Both the position numbers and the translations under genes were made by a program. Below, piece by piece: positions 1 through 6,078 of a stretch of 9,813 bases of DNA. Source of the DNA: JAFGTP01 sp964498725 (GTDB taxonomy: Bacteria > Fidelibacterota > UBA2242 > JAFGTP01); contig CAZCHS010000120.1 in assembly GCA_964498725.1 (NCBI GenBank), forward strand, positions 1-9,813. The letters run 5' to 3'. The notes beneath the pieces were generated by a model. It ran no database searches. It was not told the origin of the DNA and worked only from the letters and a program-made list of their open reading frames with translations. Every line of letters starts with the position of its first letter. The first letter of the stretch is position 1.

Positions 1-1
1 A

Positions 2-1180
2 ATGAAAGAAGCGGCAGCTGCAATGAAATTTGAATTAGCGGCTAAGTACCGGGATAATATCAAGTTGATTAATAACCTCTACAGGCGCCAGGTAGTGGAA
101 GATACTGATTTGAAAGACCGTGATCTGATCAATATTTCCATAGAAGAGGATAAGGCCTGTGCAATTTTGCTGAAAATCCGGCAGGGAAAAGTGATCAACC
201 AGAATTCATTCTTCCTGGACTGTAAAAATGAGGACAATTATACTATTGTCCTTGAAAATTTCATCCAAAGTTACTATACAAATACCCAAAATTTTCCCAA
301 CGAAGTAATTGTCGAAGAACTCCCTGATAATCGGGAACTACTGAATGCCTGGTTAAAACAAAGGGCCGGAAAAGCTGTGAAAATTCTGAAGGGAACCCGT
401 AAAAGTAAAAGCCGGTTATTGGGAATGGCAGAAAAAAATGCTCAATTAAAACTAAAAGAATATATTGCTAAAAAGAATAAATTTGAAAATTATACCCCCT
501 TGACTATCAATAAATTAAGAGAATCACTTAATCTAAAAAAATTACCTCACCGAATCGAAGGCTTTGATATTTCTAATATTAGCGGCCAGTATAAAGTCGC
601 TTCAATGGTCTGTTTTGTCAATGGTATCGCTAAAAAAAGTCAGTACCGTAAATTTCGAATTAAAACAGTAAAAGGAGCTAATGATTTCGCTTCCATGGCG
701 GAGGTGGTGAAACGCCGGTATACACGTGTTCTCAAAGAAAACCTGGAATTGCCTGATCTTATCTTAATCGATGGTGGCAAGGGCCAATTGTCCGCAGCAA
801 AATATGAATTAGATGCCCTAGAACTGGATGAAATTCCAATCATCGGAATAGCCAAACGACTGGAAGAGATATTCATTCCCGGACAATCTGAGCCGATAAT
901 TTTAGCGAAAGATAATCCGGCGTTGACTTTGTTGCAGCGCATCCGTGACGAATCCCACCGGTTTGCCATTACCTATCACCGGAAAACTCGTAATAAAGCA
1001 GCTGTTAGATCGATTTTGGATGACATACCCGGTTTAGGTGAGAAGAAGAAGCTGGCGCTTTATAATCATTATAAATCAATTGAGAGAATCAAAGCGCTGT
1101 CAGTTGAGGATCTCTGTGATGTAGAAGGAATCGGGCCGAAACTCGCTGAAAAAATATGGATATGTTTACACAACAGATAA
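2..1180 (+). CDS. uvrC: UvrABC system protein C (excinuclease subunit), 5'-truncated by window edge
   Basis: UvrC makes the dual incisions around bulky DNA lesions after UvrA/UvrB loading, in the cytoplasm. The visible 392 residues begin inside the UVR motif that contacts UvrB (residues 1-25, with the FELAAKYRD signature). The RNase H-like endonuclease domain that makes the 5' incision follows, with FDISN (188-192), DLILIDGGKGQL (252-263) and RDESHRFA (315-322). The tandem helix-hairpin-helix DNA-binding region closes the protein (about 338-390, DIPGLGEKK and VEGIGPKLAEK). Full UvrC is usually about 600 residues, so the N-terminal GIY-YIG nuclease and linker (about 200 residues) lie upstream of the window, and the first ATG here is an internal codon. 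The stop is TAA. No frameshift or lost motif is seen. No operon partner is visible downstream on this strand. The identification is very secure. Confidence 0.97.
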   Translation: MKEAAAAMKFELAAKYRDNIKLINNLYRRQVVEDTDLKDRDLINISIEEDKACAILLKIRQGKVINQNSFFLDCKNEDNYTIVLENFIQSYYTNTQNFPNEVIVEELPDNRELLNAWLKQRAGKAVKILKGTRKSKSRLLGMAEKNAQLKLKEYIAKKNKFENYTPLTINKLRESLNLKKLPHRIEGFDISNISGQYKVASMVCFVNGIAKKSQYRKFRIKTVKGANDFASMAEVVKRRYTRVLKENLELPDLILIDGGKGQLSAAKYELDALELDEIPIIGIAKRLEEIFIPGQSEPIILAKDNPALTLLQRIRDESHRFAITYHRKTRNKAAVRSILDDIPGLGEKKKLALYNHYKSIERIKALSVEDLCDVEGIGPKLAEKIWICLHNR

Positions 1181-1254
1181 TCATATAATGCACTTTATAT
1201 GAATTTGTCAACGGTAAATCTCCGCAGTTTCAAGTAAACATAAAGGATCAAACC

Positions 1255-1323
1255 ATGAAGAAATCAATAATGATAATTTTTCTCATAATTTCAATGCTTT
1301 ATGCACGTTCAGACAGACATTAA
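1255..1323 (+). pseudogene. 22-codon signal-peptide-like stub, possible remnant of a secreted-protein gene
   Basis: An ATG preceded by AAAGGA (1242-1247) at a spacing of 7 opens a frame reading MKKSIMIIFLIISMLYARSDRH and then TAA. The first 17 residues have the Lys-Lys start, hydrophobic core and small residue (Ala17) of a Sec signal peptide. No mature protein follows. The stop codon overlaps the first base of the perfect hairpin at 1323-1341. The same frame stays open after the stop to about 1420, but what it encodes is not recognisable. Either this is the start of a secreted-protein gene cut off by the hairpin repeat, or it is a chance hydrophobic frame in AT-rich DNA. It lies between convergent uvrC and ccsA, a typical place for debris. 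Confidence 0.3.
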
Positions 1324-1341
1324 ACGACCTGGAAGGTCGTT
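1323..1341. repeat. perfect 8-bp hairpin with triloop (REP-like)
   Basis: AACGACCT (1323-1330) and AGGTCGTT (1334-1341) are exact reverse complements around a GGA loop. Neither strand has a T-run after it, so it is a poor intrinsic terminator even though it sits between the convergent genes uvrC and ccsA. A GC-rich stem in AT-rich intergenic DNA suggests a dispersed palindromic repeat. Only one copy is in this window, so this cannot be shown here. Confidence 0.55.
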
Positions 1342-1387
1342 CTACAAAATTCATATCTGACCACCGAGGTTTCAAATTGGAAGAAAA

Positions 1388-2143
1388 TTATGTATAGCTA
1401 TGCAGTCCCGGTAAAATAAAGGTCACACCAATATAAGTAAAAATAATCGTCAGCAAAGTTATAATCACGACCCCGGCTTTTGTTGTTACGGATCTTTTAT
1501 TGAGATGAAAATAATAGGAGAGCACCAAAATATTGATCAGCGACCAAACCTCCTTCGGGTCCCAACCCCAGTACGTTCCCCAACTAAAATAGGCCCAGAT
1601 GGCACCGGTGATCATGCCGGCATTCAGAAAAAAGAAAGCAATTTTAACCTCGCCATCCAGTTTTTTGGACAGAATATTCCGGTCATCTTTGCGTGCCAGT
1701 AATAAAATTGCCAGTATTGTCGCAACCAGCATCGAGGCATAAGCGATAAAATAGGCGGGAACATGAATATACATCCAGAAACTATTCAAGGCCGGCATCA
1801 GGGGTTTGATGATTTTCAAATGTTCCGGCATCATGATAGCGATAACATCCAGCAACAGAATGATACCAATTACGCCATACTGGATATTGCCTTTTACCTG
1901 GTCTTTCCAGAAAATCAATCGAAGCGAGAAGAGGAAAGGCAGCAGTATCATTGTTTCATAAAGGTTTGTAAAAGGCGGATGCTTGGCATAATAGGAACGG
2001 AGGATCAACAAAAGTAATTGCAAAGCAATTCCCAAAAAGATGAACACCCGGCCGGTTTGTTTTTTGTTCAGATTAATACTAAAAATTAGCGCAATTAGAA
2101 AACTAAAGGCGGCTGCCAGCAGTAAATATGTTTCATAGATCAT
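1388..2143 (-). CDS. ccsA: System II cytochrome c biogenesis protein CcsA/ResC (haem handling and ligation)
   Basis: This is an integral membrane protein that, together with ResB/Ccs1, moves haem to the outer face of the cytoplasmic membrane and attaches it to CxxCH motifs. Numbering from ATG at 2143 gives 251 residues with about seven or eight hydrophobic segments. The WWD-type haem-binding motif WGTYWGWDPKEVWSL is at 188-202. The family motif PPFTNLYE is at 56-63. Putative axial haem histidines are His127 (MYIHVPAYFIAYA) and His248 in the C-terminal GLHSY. The protein ends where CcsA proteins usually end, so it looks complete. The ATG at 2143 is preferred over an in-frame TTG at 2158 because GGAGGA lies 7 bases upstream of it and it overlaps the resB stop as ATGA, suggesting translational coupling. 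Its operon lies head-to-head with two cytochrome genes that are its likely clients. Confidence 0.93.
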   Translation of the reverse strand: MIYETYLLLAAAFSFLIALIFSINLNKKQTGRVFIFLGIALQLLLLILRSYYAKHPPFTNLYETMILLPFLFSLRLIFWKDQVKGNIQYGVIGIILLLDVIAIMMPEHLKIIKPLMPALNSFWMYIHVPAYFIAYASMLVATILAILLLARKDDRNILSKKLDGEVKIAFFFLNAGMITGAIWAYFSWGTYWGWDPKEVWSLINILVLSYYFHLNKRSVTTKAGVVIITLLTIIFTYIGVTFILPGLHSYT

Positions 2144-3012
2144 GATTTTTTCCTCCAAAAACAGTAGCCAAGGGAAATCAAATAGCCAATTCCAAAGATC
2201 AGCAAAAGCCCCATGCCGCGCACTTCAGCGACTTCAATAATGCTGACGTACTTCATCCCATCCATTTCAATTTCAATCGGAAATTCCGCGATATGGAACC
2301 GTCCGCCCCTGGCTGACAAGACATGTTCCTGTTCATTGAAGTGGAAGGTCATCTGTTTATAATCATGGGAAAGCTTAATAAACACTTGATTTCCATCCAC
2401 AGATAAGGTATCAAAAGGAGATATCTCATAGTTATAATCTTTAATTTTTAAATCATAAACAGGTACCCGGTCATAGGCATTTTGATAGAGATTGTATTTG
2501 CCAATTTGGACCGGTTTGTTCACTTTCAATTTTACCGTGTCCATTTCATTGATGATCAAGTGACTGACATAGGCTTTGACCATCCGGCTTCCGGTATGCA
2601 AATCGATTTCAAATTTATCCAGGACAATCGTATGGTCTGTATTGGGATCATTAATAATATCGGAAAAATTGACGGTTTCTTTTTCAGGAAAGGGTACTAT
2701 CGTGTGCTGATTAAAACTTTTATCAAACATTATAAGGAAAAACGACCCTAGAATTGTGATGTGTAACATTTGCTGACAGCGACTTTTTATTCTGCCACTG
2801 AAGAGGGAAAACAATAGCAATGATGCCATGAGCATAAATAAACCGGCATTCAGCCAGGAGTTGTAATAATGGTCCAAACAGAACAATCTGACAATGGCAT
2901 TATCACTATAATTTGCCGGATCATGGTGCTGAATGAAAAAAGTAGAAATCCCCAATAATATTATAATGACCAGTGTTAAAATTTGAAAAAAGATCAGTAA
3001 TTTCTTTTTCAT
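2140..3012 (-). CDS. resB: ResB/Ccs1-like cytochrome c biogenesis protein, compact form
   Basis: This is the second half of the System II cytochrome c synthetase, anchored in the cytoplasmic membrane with a large periplasmic domain. Numbering from ATG at 3012 gives 290 residues. Hydrophobic segments lie at about 5-27, 53-72, 82-97 and 266-286, and a periplasmic region spans about 98-265. The pattern GKYNLYQNAYD (171-181) and the Val-Arg-Gly-x-Gly stretch running into the last helix (264-280) are typical of ResB. Many ResB proteins are 400-550 residues long, so this is a short version with a reduced periplasmic domain. ATG 3012 is chosen because GAGGA lies 8 bases upstream; the in-frame ATG at 3027 has no such site. 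It is the first gene of the operon and overlaps ccsA by ATGA. Assignment rests on topology, the short motifs and the CcsA partner. Confidence 0.82.
   Translation of the reverse strand: MKKKLLIFFQILTLVIIILLGISTFFIQHHDPANYSDNAIVRLFCLDHYYNSWLNAGLFMLMASLLLFSLFSGRIKSRCQQMLHITILGSFFLIMFDKSFNQHTIVPFPEKETVNFSDIINDPNTDHTIVLDKFEIDLHTGSRMVKAYVSHLIINEMDTVKLKVNKPVQIGKYNLYQNAYDRVPVYDLKIKDYNYEISPFDTLSVDGNQVFIKLSHDYKQMTFHFNEQEHVLSARGGRFHIAEFPIEIEMDGMKYVSIIEVAEVRGMGLLLIFGIGYLISLGYCFWRKKS
2151..2156 (-). promoter_or_regulatory. ribosome binding site fixing the ccsA start
   Basis: GGAGGA on the minus strand lies 7 bases before ATG 2143 and inside the end of resB. It decides for this ATG over the upstream in-frame TTG at 2158. 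Confidence 0.8.
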
Positions 3013-3020
3013 GATTAATA

Positions 3021-3025
3021 TCCTC
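3021..3025 (-). promoter_or_regulatory. ribosome binding site fixing the resB start
   Basis: GAGGA on the minus strand lies 8 bases before ATG 3012. It overlaps the codons that follow the alternative ATG at 3027, which argues against that start. Confidence 0.7.
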
Positions 3026-3041
3026 ATAAAATTTATAGTCC

Positions 3042-3070
3042 AATATAAAATAAAGTCCGATAACTTTCAA
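3042..3070 (-). promoter_or_regulatory. sigma70-type promoter for resB-ccsA
   Basis: Read on the minus strand, TTGAAA (3070-3065) is separated by exactly 17 bases from TATATT (3047-3042). Transcription would begin near 3035, giving a leader of about 20 bases before the resB start, just enough for its ribosome binding site. The match to the consensus and the placement are good, but this is a sequence-only call. Confidence 0.6.
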
Positions 3071-3194
3071 CAGAATAATTGGAGACTCCCCTAAAAGTCA
3101 TCGCTTTTGTGATGTCCGGCCGGTAATTGTTTGTCAAATACAAGTGATAGTCTTCATTAGTAATTATTAATTATAGAAAAAAAAGGGGAATTAT

Positions 3195-3224
3195 TTGATT
3201 TTAGTTAGATAGAATACTTATTAT
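3195..3224 (+). promoter_or_regulatory. candidate promoter for the cytochrome operon
   Basis: TTGATT (3195-3200) and TATTAT (3219-3224) are 18 bases apart, about 30 bases before the cytochrome start. The region is AT-rich, so chance matches are likely. Together with the minus-strand promoter at 3042-3070 it would make 3013-3255 a divergent regulatory region. That region also holds a CCGGCCGG palindrome (3116-3123) and an AT-rich dyad, TAATTA-T-TAATTA (3161-3173). Neither could be assigned to a known regulator. Confidence 0.4.
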
Positions 3225-3255
3225 AGTAAAGGTATCAATAAGCGATGAGGAAATC

Positions 3256-4593
3256 ATGAAAAAATTAATAATCTTTCTTCCCCTGTTATTAGTCATATTA
3301 TTATTTGCCAAAGAATGGCCGGCCGGGGAAGAGGCCAAAGGGTCAAAGCAATACAGTCAGTATGAAAAACCTTTAGCCTGCGCCAGTTGCCATGGTGACA
3401 TTTATCATCAATGGAAGCGCTCCATGATGTCGCAATCTTTTACTCATCATTGGGATGAGATAGAATATTTTGATCTGGCGATCCCTCATGGCGAAGTGGA
3501 TGATTTTTTTAAACCGGTGGCGGATGATTGTAATGGTTGTCACGCGCCTCTTGCTTATCTGGCCGGTGATGTACCGCCACCGCGTCCCGAAGAAGAGTCT
3601 CGCGCCAACGAAGGCGTTTCCTGCGATATATGCCACACCATGACCGGAATCTCCGGTGAAGCTGTGAATTTCAATTGGATTTCACAGCCCGGCCGCACCA
3701 AATACGGCGCAAAACCGGGCCTGGAATCTCCCCATCACATTACAGAGGAAAATGCCCTGTTCCGTCAAACCGAACTTTGCGGCTCGTGTCATAATGAAAA
3801 AAATCCCTATGGAATTTATGTTAAATCCACGCAAATAGAGTGGGCGGAAGGCCCCTATGCCGAAGAAGGTGTAAAATGCTTTACCTGCCATATGCCAAAA
3901 GCGCCGGGGCGCAGCGCTCCTATGGCTAAGGAAGGAATGGTGGCGCAACATGTTTTTCTGGGCGCCCATAATCCGGCAAAACTCCGCGGCGCAATTGAGA
4001 TTTCCATGCATTGCGATCAACTGCAGGTGCCTTATGACGGCATTGTCAGAGTACAGGTGGAATTATTCAATGCCAAAGCCGGACACAAAATACCAACCGG
4101 TTCTGTCGAAGACAGGATTTTATGGCTCGATGTAACCGCTACTGACGAAGCCGGAAATGAATATCATTTACCTGTTGACAAAAAAGGATTTGACGGAGAA
4201 GAATATACAATTGCTGCCGATGAACTGGCCTATACAGATATGGGAATTCCCCTGGGTAAAAAAGATTTCAAAGGTGTACAGCGGGACGGCATTCCGGCGG
4301 GCAACAGAATTTTTCGCATGCCTTATTTCGATCAGAATGGCGTCATGACGATCATGCAGTGGAACACCCGCTCACTGGGAGTTGATTATAGAATTGGGCC
4401 GCGAGAAACCAAAATTGAAAGCTTCACATGGGAAATGCCTCACGACATCGCCTTTGGAAAAGTGAAGGTGCGGGCCTCACTGAATTATCAAAAACTGATC
4501 AAGCCGGTGGCGGATTTTTTGGAAGTTCCGGAAGAAGAGAGCGAAATTGTGGTTATGAATAAAACATCAACAGAATTTTTGGTTTATGATTAA
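3256..4593 (+). CDS. secreted pentahaem cytochrome c with C-terminal GHKIPTG domain
   Basis: This 445-residue protein has an N-terminal hydrophobic stretch (about 3-18) acting as a signal peptide or membrane anchor. Five haem-attachment sites follow: CASCH (42-46), CNGCH (92-96), CDICH (123-127), CGSCH (175-179) and CFTCH (208-212). Many other histidines between them could serve as distal ligands, such as His64/His65 and His160/His161. The second half (about 250-445) has no CxxCH and looks beta-rich. It contains GHKIPTG (276-282), a motif common in respiratory multihaem cytochromes. The role is electron transfer in the periplasm or at the outer membrane; the partner and substrate are unknown. 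GAGG lies 5 bases before the ATG. The gene is followed after 49 bases by the fused cytochrome-porin, and System II maturation genes are divergent upstream. Haem count is secure; the exact family is not, though the haem part resembles cytochrome c554-like proteins. Confidence 0.9.
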   Translation: MKKLIIFLPLLLVILLFAKEWPAGEEAKGSKQYSQYEKPLACASCHGDIYHQWKRSMMSQSFTHHWDEIEYFDLAIPHGEVDDFFKPVADDCNGCHAPLAYLAGDVPPPRPEEESRANEGVSCDICHTMTGISGEAVNFNWISQPGRTKYGAKPGLESPHHITEENALFRQTELCGSCHNEKNPYGIYVKSTQIEWAEGPYAEEGVKCFTCHMPKAPGRSAPMAKEGMVAQHVFLGAHNPAKLRGAIEISMHCDQLQVPYDGIVRVQVELFNAKAGHKIPTGSVEDRILWLDVTATDEAGNEYHLPVDKKGFDGEEYTIAADELAYTDMGIPLGKKDFKGVQRDGIPAGNRIFRMPYFDQNGVMTIMQWNTRSLGVDYRIGPRETKIESFTWEMPHDIAFGKVKVRASLNYQKLIKPVADFLEVPEEESEIVVMNKTSTEFLVYD

Positions 4594-4642
4594 ATACAGG
4601 ATTACCGAAAAAGTTTAGAGTTATACTAAAAGGAGGAGCAGT

Positions 4643-5821
4643 ATGAGAAAAATTAAATTATTATTAATAGTGACGATGATGTTGTTTTTGATTGTGCAAA
4701 ATGTTTATGCCATACCGGCCTTTGCGCGCCGCTATAGAATATCCTGCACCACCTGCCATGATCCCTTTCCCAGGTTAAAACCTTATGGTGATGATTTTGC
4801 CGGCAATGGATTTGTACTGGATGAAGAAGAAAGAGCGCGGGATTATGTATCTGCAGGAGATGATTTGATGTGGCTCAGTCGTGATTTCCCACTGGCAGTG
4901 CGATTTGATGCCTACGCCATTTCCGATGATAATACAGCTGTCAAAAATGACCTGGAAGCGCCCTGGGGTGTAAAATTGATGTCCGGTGGCTCACTCTACA
5001 AAAATATTGGCTATTATTTCTACATGTATCTCTCAGAAAGGGGAGAAGTGGCCGGGCTGGAGGATGCATATATTCATTTCAATAATATCAGGGGAATGGA
5101 AATGGACCTGATGGTTGGGCAATTCCAAACCTGTGATCCCTTAATGAAACGGGAACTGCGGCTGACTTTTGAAGATTATATGATCTATAAACGAAAAATC
5201 GGTAATTCCAGAACTAACCTGGCCTATGACCGTGGAATTATTCTGACCTATGGTATTGAAAAAACCGGCACTGATTTAGTCGCCATGGTGGTCAACGGCA
5301 ATGGCATACCCCATGCCGGCCCGGACAAGATGTTTGATGATGATAAATATAAAAATTTCGGCCTGCGCATTGCCCAGGGAATTGGTGAAAATATCGGTGT
5401 TGGCGGTTTTGTTTATTATGGCAAAGAAGCCCAATTGGATATTGGCGGAATGCCAAAAGATATGACCAATGAAATGCTGTATTACGGACCGGATATTAAT
5501 GTGGTTTATGACCGCTTTGCCTTTACCGGCCAGTTACTGATGCGCCAGGATTCCGATCCTCTGTTTATGGATGGTGATGAAATAATGACCAATGGTATTG
5601 TAGCCGAACTGGTTTTCAGTCCGAATTATGACCGCTCACGGTTTTATTATACTTTTCTATATAATCGCATTGATTCTGACTGGGACCCTGCCGATTATCA
5701 TTCTGCAACTCTCAGCGCGACCTATTTATTATCCCGTAATCTTCGTCTTGTCGGAGAATACACCATGGATATGGAACATGAAGCCAACCGGTTTGTATTG
5801 GGGCTTAACACAGGATTCTAA
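4643..5821 (+). CDS. fused monohaem cytochrome c - outer-membrane beta-barrel (porin-like) protein
   Basis: This 392-residue protein has a clear signal peptide with likely cleavage after Ala23 (VYA|IPAFARR). A single haem site, CTTCH (35-39), follows at once in the block FARRYRISCTTCHDPFPRL, continuing to YGDDFAGNGF. The remaining roughly 330 residues show the alternating aromatic and polar strands of a beta-barrel (for example YYFYMYLSERG, RFYYTFLYNRID) and end in the terminal Phe expected of a barrel inserted by the BAM complex. The N-terminal block resembles that of Cyc2-type fused cytochrome-porins and the wider family beginning PAFAR...CxxCH...FP.L...G. In those proteins the haem sits as a plug in the barrel and passes electrons across the outer membrane. 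AAAGGAGG lies 6 bases before the ATG. It is probably co-transcribed with the pentahaem cytochrome upstream. The fold is well supported; the electron-conduit role is inferred. Confidence 0.85.
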   Translation: MRKIKLLLIVTMMLFLIVQNVYAIPAFARRYRISCTTCHDPFPRLKPYGDDFAGNGFVLDEEERARDYVSAGDDLMWLSRDFPLAVRFDAYAISDDNTAVKNDLEAPWGVKLMSGGSLYKNIGYYFYMYLSERGEVAGLEDAYIHFNNIRGMEMDLMVGQFQTCDPLMKRELRLTFEDYMIYKRKIGNSRTNLAYDRGIILTYGIEKTGTDLVAMVVNGNGIPHAGPDKMFDDDKYKNFGLRIAQGIGENIGVGGFVYYGKEAQLDIGGMPKDMTNEMLYYGPDINVVYDRFAFTGQLLMRQDSDPLFMDGDEIMTNGIVAELVFSPNYDRSRFYYTFLYNRIDSDWDPADYHSATLSATYLLSRNLRLVGEYTMDMEHEANRFVLGLNTGF

Positions 5822-5842
5822 TTTTAAATTAAACATATTTTG

Positions 5843-5928
5843 TAACTACTCAGGTAAATTCATTCGTCTTGGAAAGAAACCGGATAATAGGAATTATACT
5901 CTACAAGAGTGAGATACCTGAGTAGTTA
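5843..5928. other. 86-base structured element closed by a perfect 14-bp inverted repeat
   Basis: TAACTACTCAGGTA (5843-5856) and TACCTGAGTAGTTA (5915-5928) are exact reverse complements. The 58 bases between them fold further. AATTC (5857-5861) pairs with GAATT (5891-5895). Inside that, ATTCG pairs with CGGAT (one G-U), then TCTT with AAGA around a GGA loop. ACTCT (5898-5902) pairs with AGAGT (5906-5910) around ACA. The result is a three-way junction. It begins 21 bases after the porin stop and ends 10 bases before a strong terminator. It could be a structured 3' UTR, an attenuator or riboswitch-like leader for the gene at 6079, or a MITE-like repeat. No flanking target duplication and no known riboswitch signature was recognised. 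Confidence 0.6.
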
Positions 5929-5938
5929 TCATATCTTT

Positions 5939-5980
5939 AATAGCGCAATTAAGGTATTTGTAATTGCGCTATTTTTTTTT
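5939..5980 (+). terminator. strong intrinsic terminator
   Basis: AATAGCGCAATTA (5939-5951) and TAATTGCGCTATT (5961-5973) form a perfect 13-bp stem with a 9-base loop. It is followed by an uninterrupted T-run to 5980. It would end the cytochrome-porin transcript and insulate the promoter at 6024. The loop (5952-5959) is complementary over 8 bases, with one G-U, to 5912-5919 in the preceding structured element, so the two could interact. Confidence 0.9.
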
Positions 5981-5982
5981 CA

Positions 5983-6004
5983 ACTTTTACAATACTTTTA
6001 CAAT
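5983..6004. repeat. tandem 11-bp direct repeat upstream of a promoter
   Basis: ACTTTTACAAT occurs twice with no gap (5983-5993 and 5994-6004). The core TTTTAC appears a third time at 6023-6028, overlapping the candidate -35 region of the promoter for the gene at 6079. An 11-base period is about one helical turn, as expected for a regulator binding on one face of the DNA. AT-rich slippage is the alternative. Confidence 0.55.
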
Positions 6005-6023
6005 TTACTGGGGAAAAACTTCT

Positions 6024-6051
6024 TTTACCATTTCCAAATAAATCGTATACT
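6024..6051 (+). promoter_or_regulatory. candidate sigma70-type promoter for the acyl-ligase fusion operon
   Basis: TATACT (6046-6051) is a near-perfect -10 box. TTTACC (6024-6029), 16 bases upstream, is a weak -35. It is placed after the terminator and 27 bases before the GTG start. Confidence 0.5.
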
Positions 6052-6065
6052 ATCTTACTAATAAC

Positions 6066-6071
6066 GAGGAG
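6066..6071 (+). promoter_or_regulatory. ribosome binding site supporting a GTG start
   Basis: GAGGAG lies 7 bases before GTG 6079. No ATG is available nearby in this frame, so the GTG is the likely start. Confidence 0.75.
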
Positions 6072-6078
6072 TTTAATT

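Noticed and set aside
2143..2158. TTG start for ccsA adding five residues
   Set aside because: That start has no ribosome site of its own, and the GGAGGA lies inside the added codons at an ideal distance from ATG 2143.
3161..3173. AT-rich dyad TAATTA-T-TAATTA as an operator
   Set aside because: Such words are common in AT-rich intergenic DNA, and it matches no regulator consensus that could be named. It is recorded only in the promoter entry.
5628..5912. 94-residue reading frame overlapping the end of the porin gene
   Set aside because: It is a shadow in another frame of a well-supported barrel gene, with no ribosome site, and it runs through the structured element.
5843..5928. Integron attC recombination site
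   Set aside because: The outer ends read TAAC and GTTA, but the flanking bases do not match RYYYAAC and GTTRRRY. The stem is also perfect, with none of the bulged bases attC needs. No integrase is present.
5843..5928. Known riboswitch or self-cleaving ribozyme (TPP, SAM, c-di-GMP, hammerhead)
   Set aside because: No characteristic core was found. GAAAC-like and CTGAG words occur, but not in the required order, and the hammerhead CTGATGA core is absent.
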